Shown here piece after piece: positions 43,989 to 52,385 of a stretch of DNA of 64,000 nucleotides (the stretch's first letter is position 1; each line of letters opens with the position of its first letter). The DNA comes from Atopobium sp. oral taxon 416 (lineage in GTDB: Bacteria > Actinomycetota > Coriobacteriia > Coriobacteriales > Atopobiaceae). The stretch covers positions 1,178,001 to 1,242,000 of the forward strand of contig NZ_CP072380.1 in the NCBI RefSeq assembly GCF_018128285.1, read 5' to 3'. The notes below the pieces were generated by a model. It ran no database searches. It was not told where the DNA came from and was given only the letters and a program-made list of their open reading frames with translations. Position numbers and translations under genes: made by a program.

Positions 43989-45197
43989 CTACCTGGTCCT
44001 GACTCGCGGAACTGAACCGTACAACCCCCGGAGGTATCGGTCTTCCAATGGTTCTGTCGTGCGTGCCCCCCGGTCCTTGAGCGAGGCGACGCGCGACTCC
44101 TCCGCCATGTTCTTGTCAACGAGGAGAATGTCGTCACGTTTGGCGACGTCCCCCATGAGCGATGTATCTTGCGTGTTCACGATGAGGCAGGCGCCCCTCT
44201 TGTTCTCCGTGCTCTTGAAAAGGGCGACAAGCGCTTTCGCGAGGCTGGGATGGAGATAGCTGCCGTATTCGTCGAGATACAGCGTGTATCCATTGTCGAG
44301 TGCGTCAACGATGGGGACGGCCATCTCGAAGAATTTCCTCGTGCCGTTTGACTCGAGCGACCAGAAGTCCATCGCTCCCATCCCCACGATGCTCAGCTCG
44401 TCATCGCGAACCGCATGGAGCGTGCTGAAGGTCGTGTACCCCTTAACGGCAAGCGCCTGCCGGATTTCTGCTGGGAGAGGAAGCGCCGACAAGTCGTCTT
44501 CGGAGAACCTTGTCTCGCCAATCGCGATGTCGCGTATTGTGAAGTCGCAATCCCTAAGGAGCTTGAGAATCTTTCCGCGAAGGTCCTCGTTTCCCTTGAG
44601 CATGTCGACGAATTGTGGCGTGCGATCTAGACCCCGATCTAGCATTATTGGGGTGGATTCGACAAGGGAGAAGACAGCAGCTGAGAAGGGGTTATTGTCT
44701 TCGTGGGCCTTTGTGACAAGGAGCGTCTCGGGCCTTGTCCTCTCCTGCAGTGCCTTTCCAAAGCCGTTCTTGCTTGCCGACTTCGAGTCAACGCCCCTGT
44801 CTCCACGATGGAACACGAGGTTCATGCGGCCTGTCTTGAGGGACTCTGCTCTCAGGGTCTCTTCGGTTATGCGCTTGGAAACGTATGCAAAGGAGTAGCT
44901 GTAGCGTCTCCCTTCGAAAGTGAATATTGCCTCGAACTCGGTCGGCTTGCCCGTTGCCCCCTGACGCAGCATGAACGGGATGTATGGGGGATGCCAGTTG
45001 GCGCTTGATGAGTTCACTATGCACGCCCTAAAGTCTTGCAGGGCATACGCGCTGTTCGATTTCCCGCTGGAGTTTGGGCCATAGATCACGGTCAGTGGTC
45101 TTGGCCGACCGTCCCTATCTGCGAAGTTGAAGGATTGCGGCGTGTAGAAAGACCGATAGTTGGCAATCCTGAACGATAACAGCTTTGCGTTTCCCAT
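43989..45197 (-). CDS. RloA/AbiLi-like AAA ATPase
   Basis: A 402-residue ABC/SMC-like ATPase of the AAA_15/AAA_21 type. Walker A is GPNSSGKS at residues 40-47 after the family opening LLSFRIANYRSFYTPQSFNF. The ABC signature region is SLESNGTRKFFEMAVPIVDA, Walker B is TLYLDEYGSYLHP, and LIVNTQDTSLM is the switch/H-loop region with Gln-Asp in place of the common His. It has a strong AGAAGGAGGG site 8 bases before its ATG. With RloB it forms a probable anti-phage ATPase-effector pair. No frameshift is visible although everything around it is decayed. Confidence 0.85.
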   Translation of the reverse strand: MGNAKLLSFRIANYRSFYTPQSFNFADRDGRPRPLTVIYGPNSSGKSNSAYALQDFRACIVNSSSANWHPPYIPFMLRQGATGKPTEFEAIFTFEGRRYSYSFAYVSKRITEETLRAESLKTGRMNLVFHRGDRGVDSKSASKNGFGKALQERTRPETLLVTKAHEDNNPFSAAVFSLVESTPIMLDRGLDRTPQFVDMLKGNEDLRGKILKLLRDCDFTIRDIAIGETRFSEDDLSALPLPAEIRQALAVKGYTTFSTLHAVRDDELSIVGMGAMDFWSLESNGTRKFFEMAVPIVDALDNGYTLYLDEYGSYLHPSLAKALVALFKSTENKRGACLIVNTQDTSLMGDVAKRDDILLVDKNMAEESRVASLKDRGARTTEPLEDRYLRGLYGSVPRVRTR

Positions 45198-45366
45198 TAT
45201 CGCTCCCTCCTTCTAGTTGCACGGACCTAGGTCAATAGTGTTCTCAGATATGACCATTTTAGTCTAATTTCGTTGTCTTTCTACGAAATCGTCAAAAAAA
45301 TGGGTTCTGTCAACGAACAATTTGACAGCGCTGAGCAATCGGTGGCGAATACGGGAGACCTGTGAC
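45198..45366 (-). promoter_or_regulatory. Upstream region of the ATPase/RloB operon with a 7-bp dyad
   Basis: ATTTCGT at 45267-45273 and ACGAAAT at 45283-45289 form a perfect dyad with a 9-base spacer about 70 bases before the ATPase start, a possible operator. TTGACA and TTTTTTTGACG stretches upstream (minus strand, about 45290-45325) are possible minus-35 elements. No clear minus-10 partner was fixed. No separate regulator gene is found next to it. Confidence 0.4.
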
Positions 45367-45441
45367 TTAGACCCAGAACAGTACTACCCTGCAGAGCCAG
45401 CGGAAGAACGAGAAGACGAGCCTAAGCAGTCTCCTTGCCAT
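45367..45441 (-). CDS. Possible 24-residue hydrophobic peptide
   Basis: ATG at 45441 to TAA encodes a peptide beginning MARRLLRLVFSFF and ending FWV. It is rich in Arg, Leu, Phe and Trp, like small membrane-active peptides. A GAGGGGG site lies 5 bases before the start. It follows the 118-residue gene (ending at 45465) by 23 bases on the same strand. It could be chance; the ribosome-binding site and composition are the only support. Confidence 0.35.
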   Translation of the reverse strand: MARRLLRLVFSFFRWLCRVVLFWV

Positions 45442-45464
45442 GTTTGCCCCCTCTTCTCGGGCGG

Positions 45465-45821
45465 CTACCTCACCTCATCTGGGACGATAGCATCGTAGCG
45501 GGACGGGAATCCGCAGCTCGCGCGCATCATGCCCATGAGAGCAAGCGCACCATCCATGTCGCATGACCTCACGCGGGCGAGTTCATCCTCCGAGAGCAAG
45601 TGCGTCCTACAGTCGGCACGCCTGGGGGCGAGCTGATCGTCCGCGCTGCCGCTGCACGCGGAGTCGTACCAGCTGAGTTTCGCCCATATGCCGTCGCCCT
45701 CCACGAGGCGGACGGCCACGTCAGTCATCGCGTCGGGAGCCCCGAGTGCCCTGGCGGTGATGAGCGCCGTCGTGTCGAACTCCTCGAGGCCGCTGTCCTC
45801 GTACCAGACCGTGATCCTCAT
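45465..45821 (-). CDS. Hypothetical protein, possibly of a mobile element
   Basis: A 118-residue protein that I do not recognise. It begins MRITVWYEDSGLEEFDTTAL and has an acidic, Cys-containing middle and LLSEDELARVRSCDMDGALA near the end; no membrane segment or catalytic motif. Its start overlaps the preceding frame by four bases (ATGA), so the two are translated together. The neighbourhood (orphan pair next to IS copies) suggests remains of an integrated plasmid or conjugative element. Confidence 0.55.
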   Translation of the reverse strand: MRITVWYEDSGLEEFDTTALITARALGAPDAMTDVAVRLVEGDGIWAKLSWYDSACSGSADDQLAPRRADCRTHLLSEDELARVRSCDMDGALALMGMMRASCGFPSRYDAIVPDEVR

Positions 45822-46143
45822 CTCGCATCGCCCCTCTCCCTGCGGTCGACCCTCCGGACTTCCTGTTGTCTCTGCCCCGTGCCGTCCTTGTTACGGGTGC
45901 TACGGGTGCCGCCTGTGCCGGCGGACCTGCGCTTGGTCGCGTGGTGCTTCGAGGCCCTCATGTTTCCGCTGGCGCGTGGCATCGTCTTGGGTAGGAGCCC
46001 GTACTCCTCGCAGCATTCCTGCACGTCCGAGAGGGTCCTGGCGTCCTGGGTGCGCCCCTCGGCTTCCGCCCGCGCGATCGCTGCGTCGACGCCGTGCAGG
46101 CTCCTGAGGCCTCTCGACCTCGACGGCGGAGGCTTGACCTGTG
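45818..46143 (-). pseudogene. 5-prime-truncated hypothetical gene, cut by an IS3 element
   Basis: The frame is open from the IS3 boundary at 46142-46147 and reads KPPPSRSRGLRSLHGVDAAI, AEAEGRTQDARTLSDVQECC, EEYGLLPKTMPRASGNM and a very basic tail. The only start (TTG at 46147) is formed by IS3 end sequence, so the true N-terminus has been lost. The product is not recognised. The basic tail and helical front would suit a DNA-associated mobilisation protein, but this is a guess. Confidence 0.5.
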
Positions 46144-46298
46144 TCAATATTTCGGACGGAGGATTAGCATTCTGAGTGCAACAGGATGGACCGCTGTTAA
46201 AGTCAACCCCAGACTTACCGATTTGGGCAATATATCTACACCAGATGGGGGTGGTATTGAAAATCCATACCGAACAGATGTATGGAAGGATTCTGCAG

Positions 46299-46850
46299 AT
46301 GTTCAGCTACGAAGACAATAAAAGTGCGATCGAGCTCTACTACAAGTGTGGCAGGAGGGTCACCCCACTGATCAACGAGCTCGGCTATCCCGACAGGCAC
46401 ACCTCTGTACAATTGGGTCAAAGACTATAAGGCGTCAGGTGCCATCCCAAAGGACGGCTACAGCAAGGGCATATACACCGAAGAGCAGAAGCGCACTGCG
46501 GTGGAGCACTACCTCGGCTACGGCAGATGGCAGGCCTTCACGCGCCGCGAGCTGGGCTACCCCTTAAAGGGGCTGCTGTCCTAATGGATCGACGAGCTCG
46601 CCTTCGGCGAGTGCAGGCCGGCAAGCCTGCAGCCATGCTGCCCCATGGAGGTAAAGCAGGAGGCACTGGTGAGGCTCGCTGCAGGAAAGGGCTGCGCCAA
46701 GGAAGTGGCGCAGGAGCTCAAGGGTCAGCCGTAAGGCACTCTGCTCGTGGAAGCACAAGCTGCCCGGAGAAGAGCCGATCGCAATGAGCGGATCAGAAAT
46801 GGAGGGTGCCAAAGCCGCCCGCGGTAGCATGGCGCCCGGAGAAGCCTTAT
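46299..46850 (+). pseudogene. IS3-family orfA remnant
   Basis: Starts MFSYEDNKSAIELYYKCGRR after a GGAAGG site and, after a frame change near 46410, continues SGAIPKDGYSKGIYTEEQKR and TAVEHYLGYGRWQAFTRREL, then stop and WIDELAFGECRPASLQPCCP. This is the double helix-turn-helix orfA of one IS3 subgroup (R-xx-AIxLYxKYGRRxxPVIRELGYPSR). Two stops and frameshifts make it inactive. Confidence 0.7.
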
Positions 46851-46893
46851 CAGCTGCAGAGGCGACACACGAGGAGGTCAGAAGGTCAGCCTG

Positions 46894-47815
46894 ATGCGGG
46901 AACCCGACATGCTCGAGCTGATGTGCAAACTCATGCAGGGCGCGATTGAGCTTCCAGGAAAAGGGACGGAAGGCGACTTGGCAGGAGGCCTCACCAATAG
47001 GAACAAGACGATTGTGGGTGACGCTCTCAGGGAGGGATACTCACTCACCAGCCTGCTGTGCGCTGTCGACATGAGGAAGTCCAGTTACTTCTACTAGCTT
47101 GGTGCCATGAAGGCCGACAGGGATCCGGTATTTGGCATATTCGACGACAACGAGGGAGCCTATAGAAGGCGGTGCATCCACGACGAGATCGGAATGGTCG
47201 TCAGTAAGCGCAGGATTGCCTTTGGCAGCAAGAGCCGCAAGAAGAACAAGCGCTACGATTCCTATAAGAAAGAGCTCTTTGAGCATCCGAACAACAAGGT
47301 CAAGCAGGCCTTCCCAACTTCCTTGTGGCTCTTAGGCGTCACGCACTTTGAGATACCCACAGGCAAGCTCTACCTGAGCCCTATCCTCGGCTGCTTCGAC
47401 AGCGCGATCGTGAGCTGGACGGTATCGAAGACGCCAAAATGGCGAGCTCAATGCTGCGTGTTGCGATCTTAACCATCACCGAAAAGCAGCGCAGCCATCC
47501 TATGATCCACTCAGATTGTAGCTGCCACTGCTGCTGGCCAGAAGTGGATATCGATCTGTAAAGAGGCCGGCATCGAAAGGTCGATGTCGCGCAAGGGCTG
47601 CTCTTCCGACCACCAGCGCATCAGAAGGCTTTCTTCGGAGCTTCTGGAGACGGAGGTGTTCAGGAAGCACAAGTGGGGTGGCGTGACCCTTAAGGAGCTG
47701 AAAAACGCATCGACCACTACATTGTCTGGTACAACACGACAAGGCGCAAGCGCTCGCTTAAAGGAGTGAGCCTAATGGAGTTCAGGCAGAGCCTCGGCCT
47801 CGCGCTGGCAACTTA
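46894..47815 (+). pseudogene. IS3-family orfB remnant
   Basis: Pieces in order: LTNRNKTIVGDALREGYSLT, then SYFY followed by a stop; YRRRCIHDEIGMVVSKRRIA; THFEIPTGKLYLSPILGCFD with SAIVSWT (DDE strand); IERSMSRKGCSSDHQRIRR; and VWYNTTRRKRS near 47728-47760. The family blocks TDIxEF-IPxGKxYLSPxxDxFDxxxVxW and SxSRKGxxxDNxxxE can be seen. Many frame changes and lost catalytic residues. Confidence 0.72.
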
Positions 47816-48368
47816 GGTTTGTAGGTGGAATGGTACGGAAAACCGTTACCACCCTCATCTGGCGCATTCCTTTGCCTTGATTGGCAGCTTCTAGATTGCT
47901 ATTAAGATGCGCCAACTCAATGCTACGATCGTCGAGTGCAATACCGCCTACGGCGGTCAGCGCAGCACAACCGAAAGCATCCGCGTATCACGGCGGATCA
48001 TAGCGTCACTTCGATCGCCGATGTTGATATGATGGACGCGGACGACTCGATGAACCTGCCCGTCACCAGAGGCCCCCACCTCACAGAGGGCCTGGTGGGA
48101 TTGCATCTGGCCAACTATGACTATGTGGTATCGCTTGCGCACTTTAAGGGCCACACGATGGACGACTTTGGCGGAGCGGTCAAGAACTGCTCAATCGAGA
48201 TCGCCTCCCGTGTAGGGGAGATGCTGATCCACTCAGCGGGTGCCTCGAGCACAAGCTGGGGCAACCCTTCACAGGACGATTTTCTGGAATCGATGGCGGA
48301 AGTGGCCAAGGCGGTGAGCGAACACTTTGGGGCGGCGGCTCCATGTCCTATGCCAACGTAGCGAATCA

Positions 48369-49594
48369 GGGTTATGTTTCAAAAAGTGTGTCCGGATTGA
48401 TTATTCACCGCCTGCAATTCGTGGGCATGTGAAACTCGCTCCAGACTATCCCCGTGTCGTATTCTTCGGGCGCGCCGTCGTTGTGTCTCTTGTCCGATGA
48501 TACTGTCGCGAACAGGCCGTAGGCCGTCGACCTCGTCGTCGGTCGGCATGACGCGGATGATATCTGCCGGCGGAAGCGGGCTTTCCGTGTGCATGTAGCA
48601 CCACCAAAAGATCGCCTTGACGCGGTGCAGGAGCAAAAAGCCCGCGGTGGTGCCTGAACACGTCTTGGAGCCTGGCGTTCACGCTCTCGACCGCGTTGTT
48701 GGTCGAAGGCCACTCGCCGCCGTATTCCTGCTGCATCTCGACGAACGTGAACAGCGTCTCGTCCTTGACGAGCTTGTTCAGGATCCTCCTCGCCTCGCAC
48801 AGGCGCTCGTGGGTGTAGACCCTCCTGCCGTCCTTGACGGTGAACTCCTTCAGAAACGTCGCCCATTTAGTGCACCATGCGCTGTACTCCAAGAGCCACG
48901 CCGTGGCGAAGCCGACGTCCTTGAGACTGTTGGCGGACCCCCGCCTCGAGCTTGGGTTTCAGGGTCGTGCAGTGCTTGACCTGGTTGGCCACATGGAAGG
49001 TGCATCGCTGCACGTTCGTGCCGGGCCACACCTCCCTTACCGCCGCGAAGAGCGGCGAGATGCCACAGATCGCCATCCTGGGAGCGGAGATGCACAGCAT
49101 CAGCGCCGCCCAGGCGGACCCGCACACGCTTTGCGCCAGGTGCCAGCCGACGATATGGCCGCCCGCCACGGTGACCAGCACGACGGCCTTCCTGCGAAGC
49201 CATATGCCGTCCAGGAACACAACGTTGTGAATCTCGCCGCTGCCAGACACTATCGGCCATATCCTCCAGGCCCACACTGTCTTGTGCCAAAACGTCGATC
49301 TGCTGGTCTTCAGATCCACTATCGCGTCCTTTGAGAGCAGCCACCTCAAGAAGGCCGCGAGCTACTTTGCGGCCTTATCGTGCCTGCGCACGAACGAGGC
49401 ACCGTAGCCGCTGCAGCGCCATCTCTGCGTGCCCGCCTTTGTCGCCTTGTTCTTCTTCATCTTGGCTTTGCACGAGGGGCATTTTGGATTGCTCACGGCC
49501 CGCTCCTGTCTCTAGGCATTTTTCCCGCATAGGAACAGCCTGTCTGAGCAGGCGTGTCAAGGGCAAGCCGGACACACTTTTTGAAACATAACCC
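48369..49594 (-). mobile_element. IS1249-like (IS256-family) insertion in the DUF362 gene
   Basis: The ends are perfect 27-bp inverted repeats (48369-48395 and 49568-49594, opening GGGTTATGTTTCAAAAAG). Both are flanked by GCGAATCA (48361-48368 and 49595-49602), an 8-bp target duplication as made by IS256-family elements. Total length 1226 bp. The transposase lies leftward inside. Confidence 0.9.
48379..49510 (-). pseudogene. IS1249-like transposase, frameshifted
   Basis: Minus-strand pieces: an N-terminal zinc-ribbon region (CPSCKAKMKKNKATKAGTQR then WRCSGYGASFV), WLLSKDAIVDLKTSRSTFWH, NVVFLDGIWLRRKAVVLVTV (first Asp), TNVQRCTFHVANQVKHCTTL, and after a frame change MEYSAWCTKWATFLKEFTVK and STNNAVESVNARLQDVFRHH (NNxxE-x-x-N), then MLLHRVKAIFWWCYMHTESP. 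A stop precedes LAAFLRWLLS (about 49358). At least two frameshifts. The layout is that of IS1249/IS256-type transposases of actinobacteria. Confidence 0.78.
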
Positions 49595-50051
49595 GCGAAT
49601 CAGCTCTCCGTTGACTGCGACTCAAATCCCGCAGAGCCCGAGATGGCCGATATCGGGATCCTCGCTTCGCTTGATCCGGTGACTGGGTTTGCGTCGATCT
49701 GGTCTATCAGGCTCTGGACGGCTCGGCGCTTCAGCAGCGTATTGAAAGCCGTGACGGTACCCACACGCTCGGCCACGCAGAGGAGATCGGGCTGGGACCC
49801 AGCACTACAACTTGGTGGAGCTCGACTAACTTTCAGGGTATCGGTACTGTCTCAGTAGTATCGGTATCCATACGATCTCGGGAAATGCAGATAGTTGAAG
49901 AACAAGCACGTCAGATACCTAGATTTTAGAGATCGTGAGAAGAATGCGCCCTGAGGGTGCACGGGTGAGCTGTGCCGGTTTATCCTTATATAGCTGTAAA
50001 CGTCAATCGATACGTATTTATATGTACGCGTATCTGTCACAAAGGACGGGC

Positions 50052-51317
50052 ATGACAGGAAGACACTATCCGCGCTCCTCAAGCACGACCGCCCCCCGCC
50101 ATTCTGCGCATTCTCAGAAGCTGGCAGGTGGAAGCCATTTTCCTTCTCAAGAACATCAGGCAGCCGGGCGTGGGAGGCACATGTCAGTGCCCGAGCCTGA
50201 GCCCAAGCACAAAACCGGGCTCTATATGCTCCTGTTGATCCTGGGCCTTATCGTCTGTCTTGTCCTCTGCGCCGCGGTGATCCCTGCGGCAGTTCAGAAG
50301 GCACGCGACCATGAGGCGATGACCCTTGTTGCTCCGGGCACGACCGTCGACGTTGAGATCCCTGAAGGGGCTGACGGCCAGTCGATCTTCGGTGCGCTCG
50401 TGGATGCCGGCTTGCTCACCAATGATCAGTCGAGCGACTTTATGCACGCGGCGCTCGCGCAGGGCAACAACGCCCAGAATATGCAGGCGGGCACCTATAC
50501 CTTTACCGGCGGCATGACACCGGAGGAGTTGGCCCAAGCCCTCGTAGCGGGTCCTCAGTACAATGCGGCCTATACGTTAACGATCCCGGAGGGATACACC
50601 GTCCAAGCGATCGCCAACGCGATCGAGAAGAACATCCCCACGATCTCTGCGGATGACTTCATGGCACAGGCGAAAGCCTCCAACTATGTGAGCGACTATC
50701 CGTTCTTAGCCGATGCGGCGGACAACTCCCTGGAAGGGTTCCTCTTCCCGAGGACCTACAACTTCCACAAGGACGTCGATGCGGATACGGTCATCCGCGC
50801 GATGCTCGACCAGTACCAAAGCGAGATCGGCGCACTTGATTTTGAGACTGCGCGGCAGAATATCGCCACCACCTACGGGCTCGACTTCAGTGACTATGAC
50901 TTCCTGAAGCTCGCTTCCATCATCGAGCGTGAGGCGGCAAGCGACGATGACAGACCGACGATTGCTTCAGTTTTCTACAACCGCATGCGTGACGGTATGC
51001 CGCTGCAGTCAGACGCCACGAGCGAATATTACAAGGGTGACGCGGTGACACCGGATGATCTGCAGCAGAACAATCCGTACAACACCTATCTGAACGAAGG
51101 ATTGCCCCTCACTCCGATCTGCTCTCCCGGTGAAGCTTCCTTGCAAGCTGCACTCAATCCCGCCCAGACCGACTACTACTTCTTCTACATCATCAAAGAT
51201 GGTGACGATTCCCACAGCTGGTATGCTGAGGACTACGATCAGCACCTGGCCAACATTGCGGCTGCGCAGGAGCAGTACCCGGATGCCCAGACGCAGGACG
51301 AAGAACAGGGCCAGTAG
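50052..51317 (+). CDS. mltG: Endolytic murein transglycosylase MltG
   Basis: Cuts nascent glycan strands in the membrane-proximal peptidoglycan. The 421-residue protein has a basic, Ser/His-rich cytoplasmic tail, one membrane segment (about residues 56-80), a LysM-like part (TYTFTGGMTPEELAQAL and YTLTIPEGYTVQAIANAI), and the YceG catalytic domain with LEGFLFPRTYNF and LASIIEREAASDDDRPTIAS (catalytic Glu) followed by VFYNRM and LQSDATSEY. I use the ATG at 50052 after AAAGGA; ATG 50181 is an alternative that removes most of the tail. In actinobacteria it normally follows ruvX. Confidence 0.92.
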   Translation: MTGRHYPRSSSTTAPRHSAHSQKLAGGSHFPSQEHQAAGRGRHMSVPEPEPKHKTGLYMLLLILGLIVCLVLCAAVIPAAVQKARDHEAMTLVAPGTTVDVEIPEGADGQSIFGALVDAGLLTNDQSSDFMHAALAQGNNAQNMQAGTYTFTGGMTPEELAQALVAGPQYNAAYTLTIPEGYTVQAIANAIEKNIPTISADDFMAQAKASNYVSDYPFLADAADNSLEGFLFPRTYNFHKDVDADTVIRAMLDQYQSEIGALDFETARQNIATTYGLDFSDYDFLKLASIIEREAASDDDRPTIASVFYNRMRDGMPLQSDATSEYYKGDAVTPDDLQQNNPYNTYLNEGLPLTPICSPGEASLQAALNPAQTDYYFFYIIKDGDDSHSWYAEDYDQHLANIAAAQEQYPDAQTQDEEQGQ

Positions 51318-51322
51318 TCTCT

Positions 51323-51832
51323 ATGTCGCTGCTGACAGCCTCTGCTTATATTGAGTGCGTGGATCTGATCGATCTCGACGCGCTCAAAGCATATGGGTAT
51401 CGGTTCCTCTTGATGGACCGTGACAATACCTGCATGCCGCTGAATACCTTTACAGTCCCTCCCGATATCGAGCGCTGGTTTGCCAAAGCACAAGCCATGG
51501 GCTTTGAGACCTGCCTTGTCTCCAACAACATCTTCGGGGATTCTGTGAAAGCTTCCGCAGACAAGCTTAACTCGTCTGCGATCTATGCGGCGATGAAACC
51601 CTCACCTTTTGCGCTCCTCAATGCGATGCGTGAGCGGGACTATACCAAAGACGAGACAGTGCTCGTGGGGGATCAAGTTTACACCGATGTGGTGGCGGGA
51701 AATTTAGCCGGAATAGCGACGATCTTGGTCAAACCGCAGTCAGATACGGATCTGTTCTACACTAAGGTGTTAAGAAAGCTTGAGGTGCCGGTACTGAAAG
51801 ATCACCGGTACCGGAAAGGCCCGCATCGGTGA
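51323..51832 (+). CDS. YqeG-family HAD phosphatase
   Basis: A 169-residue HAD superfamily IIIA protein. Motif I is FLLMDRDNT (Asp32, Asp34), motif II ETCLVSNN, and motif III/IV VLVGDQVYTDVVAGNLAGI. This is the YqeG/GEP4-like pattern (phosphatidylglycerophosphatase-related in mitochondria and plants). The bacterial substrate is not settled. It begins six bases after mltG and overlaps the peptidase gene by four bases. Confidence 0.88.
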   Translation: MSLLTASAYIECVDLIDLDALKAYGYRFLLMDRDNTCMPLNTFTVPPDIERWFAKAQAMGFETCLVSNNIFGDSVKASADKLNSSAIYAAMKPSPFALLNAMRERDYTKDETVLVGDQVYTDVVAGNLAGIATILVKPQSDTDLFYTKVLRKLEVPVLKDHRYRKGPHR

Positions 51833-52299
51833 TTTGCCTTCTCGCGATAGCCATCGGCGTGAGCGTGCGCGATGCCCGAACGAGAATCATTGATAACGCA
51901 TCTTGCATTTTTATAACCGTGATCGGGCTGGCGTTTCAAAGCCTGAGAGCTCTCCATCCTGAAGCGGTACTGTCCGTTCCCGGATGGGGTCGGTTTGCTG
52001 AGCGGCTCAACACTCCCGCGTTCTGCATCCTGTTTTCGATGCTCTTTTTAACATGCGCAGTTGCGATCGAGTTCCTCTATCGCCGGTTCACTCAGCAGGC
52101 CGGCTTTGGTTTGGGCGATGTGAAGTATGCAAGCGCCTGGGCGCCTCTTCTGGGAGAGTGGATCCTGCCAGCGCTGTGCACTGCACTGCTTGCCGGAGCG
52201 CTCGTCGCCTGGTTGCGGCATCAGGAGACCTTTGCTGCAGGTCCCTGGCTTTCAGTTGGATTTTATAGTGTCCTGCTTGCTTTAATGCTCGCTCCCTGA
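51829..52299 (+). CDS. A24-family prepilin peptidase-like membrane protein
   Basis: A 156-residue membrane protein with GTG start overlapping the previous stop. The two catalytic aspartates of type IV prepilin peptidases are present: SVRDARTRIIDN near the N-terminus and GFGLGDVKYASAWAPLLG (GxGD) in the middle. About four to five membrane segments. The N-terminal methyltransferase domain of PilD is absent, as in TadV/actinobacterial forms; M. tuberculosis has a similar gene in the same region. Pilus genes are not found in this window. Confidence 0.82.
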   Translation: MICLLAIAIGVSVRDARTRIIDNASCIFITVIGLAFQSLRALHPEAVLSVPGWGRFAERLNTPAFCILFSMLFLTCAVAIEFLYRRFTQQAGFGLGDVKYASAWAPLLGEWILPALCTALLAGALVAWLRHQETFAAGPWLSVGFYSVLLALMLAP

Positions 52300-52385
52300 T
52301 GTGGAGTACCAAAGCCGCTCCGTGAGCCTTGTGTGTAACGTGGTAAACTTATCATTTGGATATTTGTGTACATGGAGGTTGCACG

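Larger units (their letters stand above)
46142..47820 (+). mobile_element. Second IS3-family element, degenerate
   Basis: Begins TGTCAATATTTCGGACGG, similar to the orfB-side end of the IS3 at 39223. It carries orfA and orfB fragments rightward and fades near 47820, where no matching right end could be found; the DUF362 remnant begins soon after. The left end interrupts the leftward hypothetical gene; the right end appears to have removed the start of the DUF362 gene. Confidence 0.6.
47904..49830 (+). pseudogene. DUF362 protein gene, 5-prime truncated and split by an IS
   Basis: Front half (to 48368): IVECNTAYGGQRSTTE, then after a frame change SIADVDMMDADDSMNLPVT, VVSLAHFKGHTMDDFGGAVK, GNPSQDDFLESMAEVAKAVS. 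Back half (from 49603): QLSVDCDSNPAEPEMADIGI and LASLDPVT, then frameshifted VYQALDG and HAEEIGLG. The order matches DUF362 iron-sulfur-type proteins found in anaerobes, whose role is unknown. The 1226-bp IS between the halves is flanked by an 8-bp duplication. Additional frameshifts and the missing N-terminus show the gene was damaged more than once. Confidence 0.8.

Noticed and set aside
43377-45197. Retron or PARIS system
   Set aside because: There is no reverse transcriptase, and the second protein has RloB blocks rather than the DUF4435 pattern of PARIS AriB.
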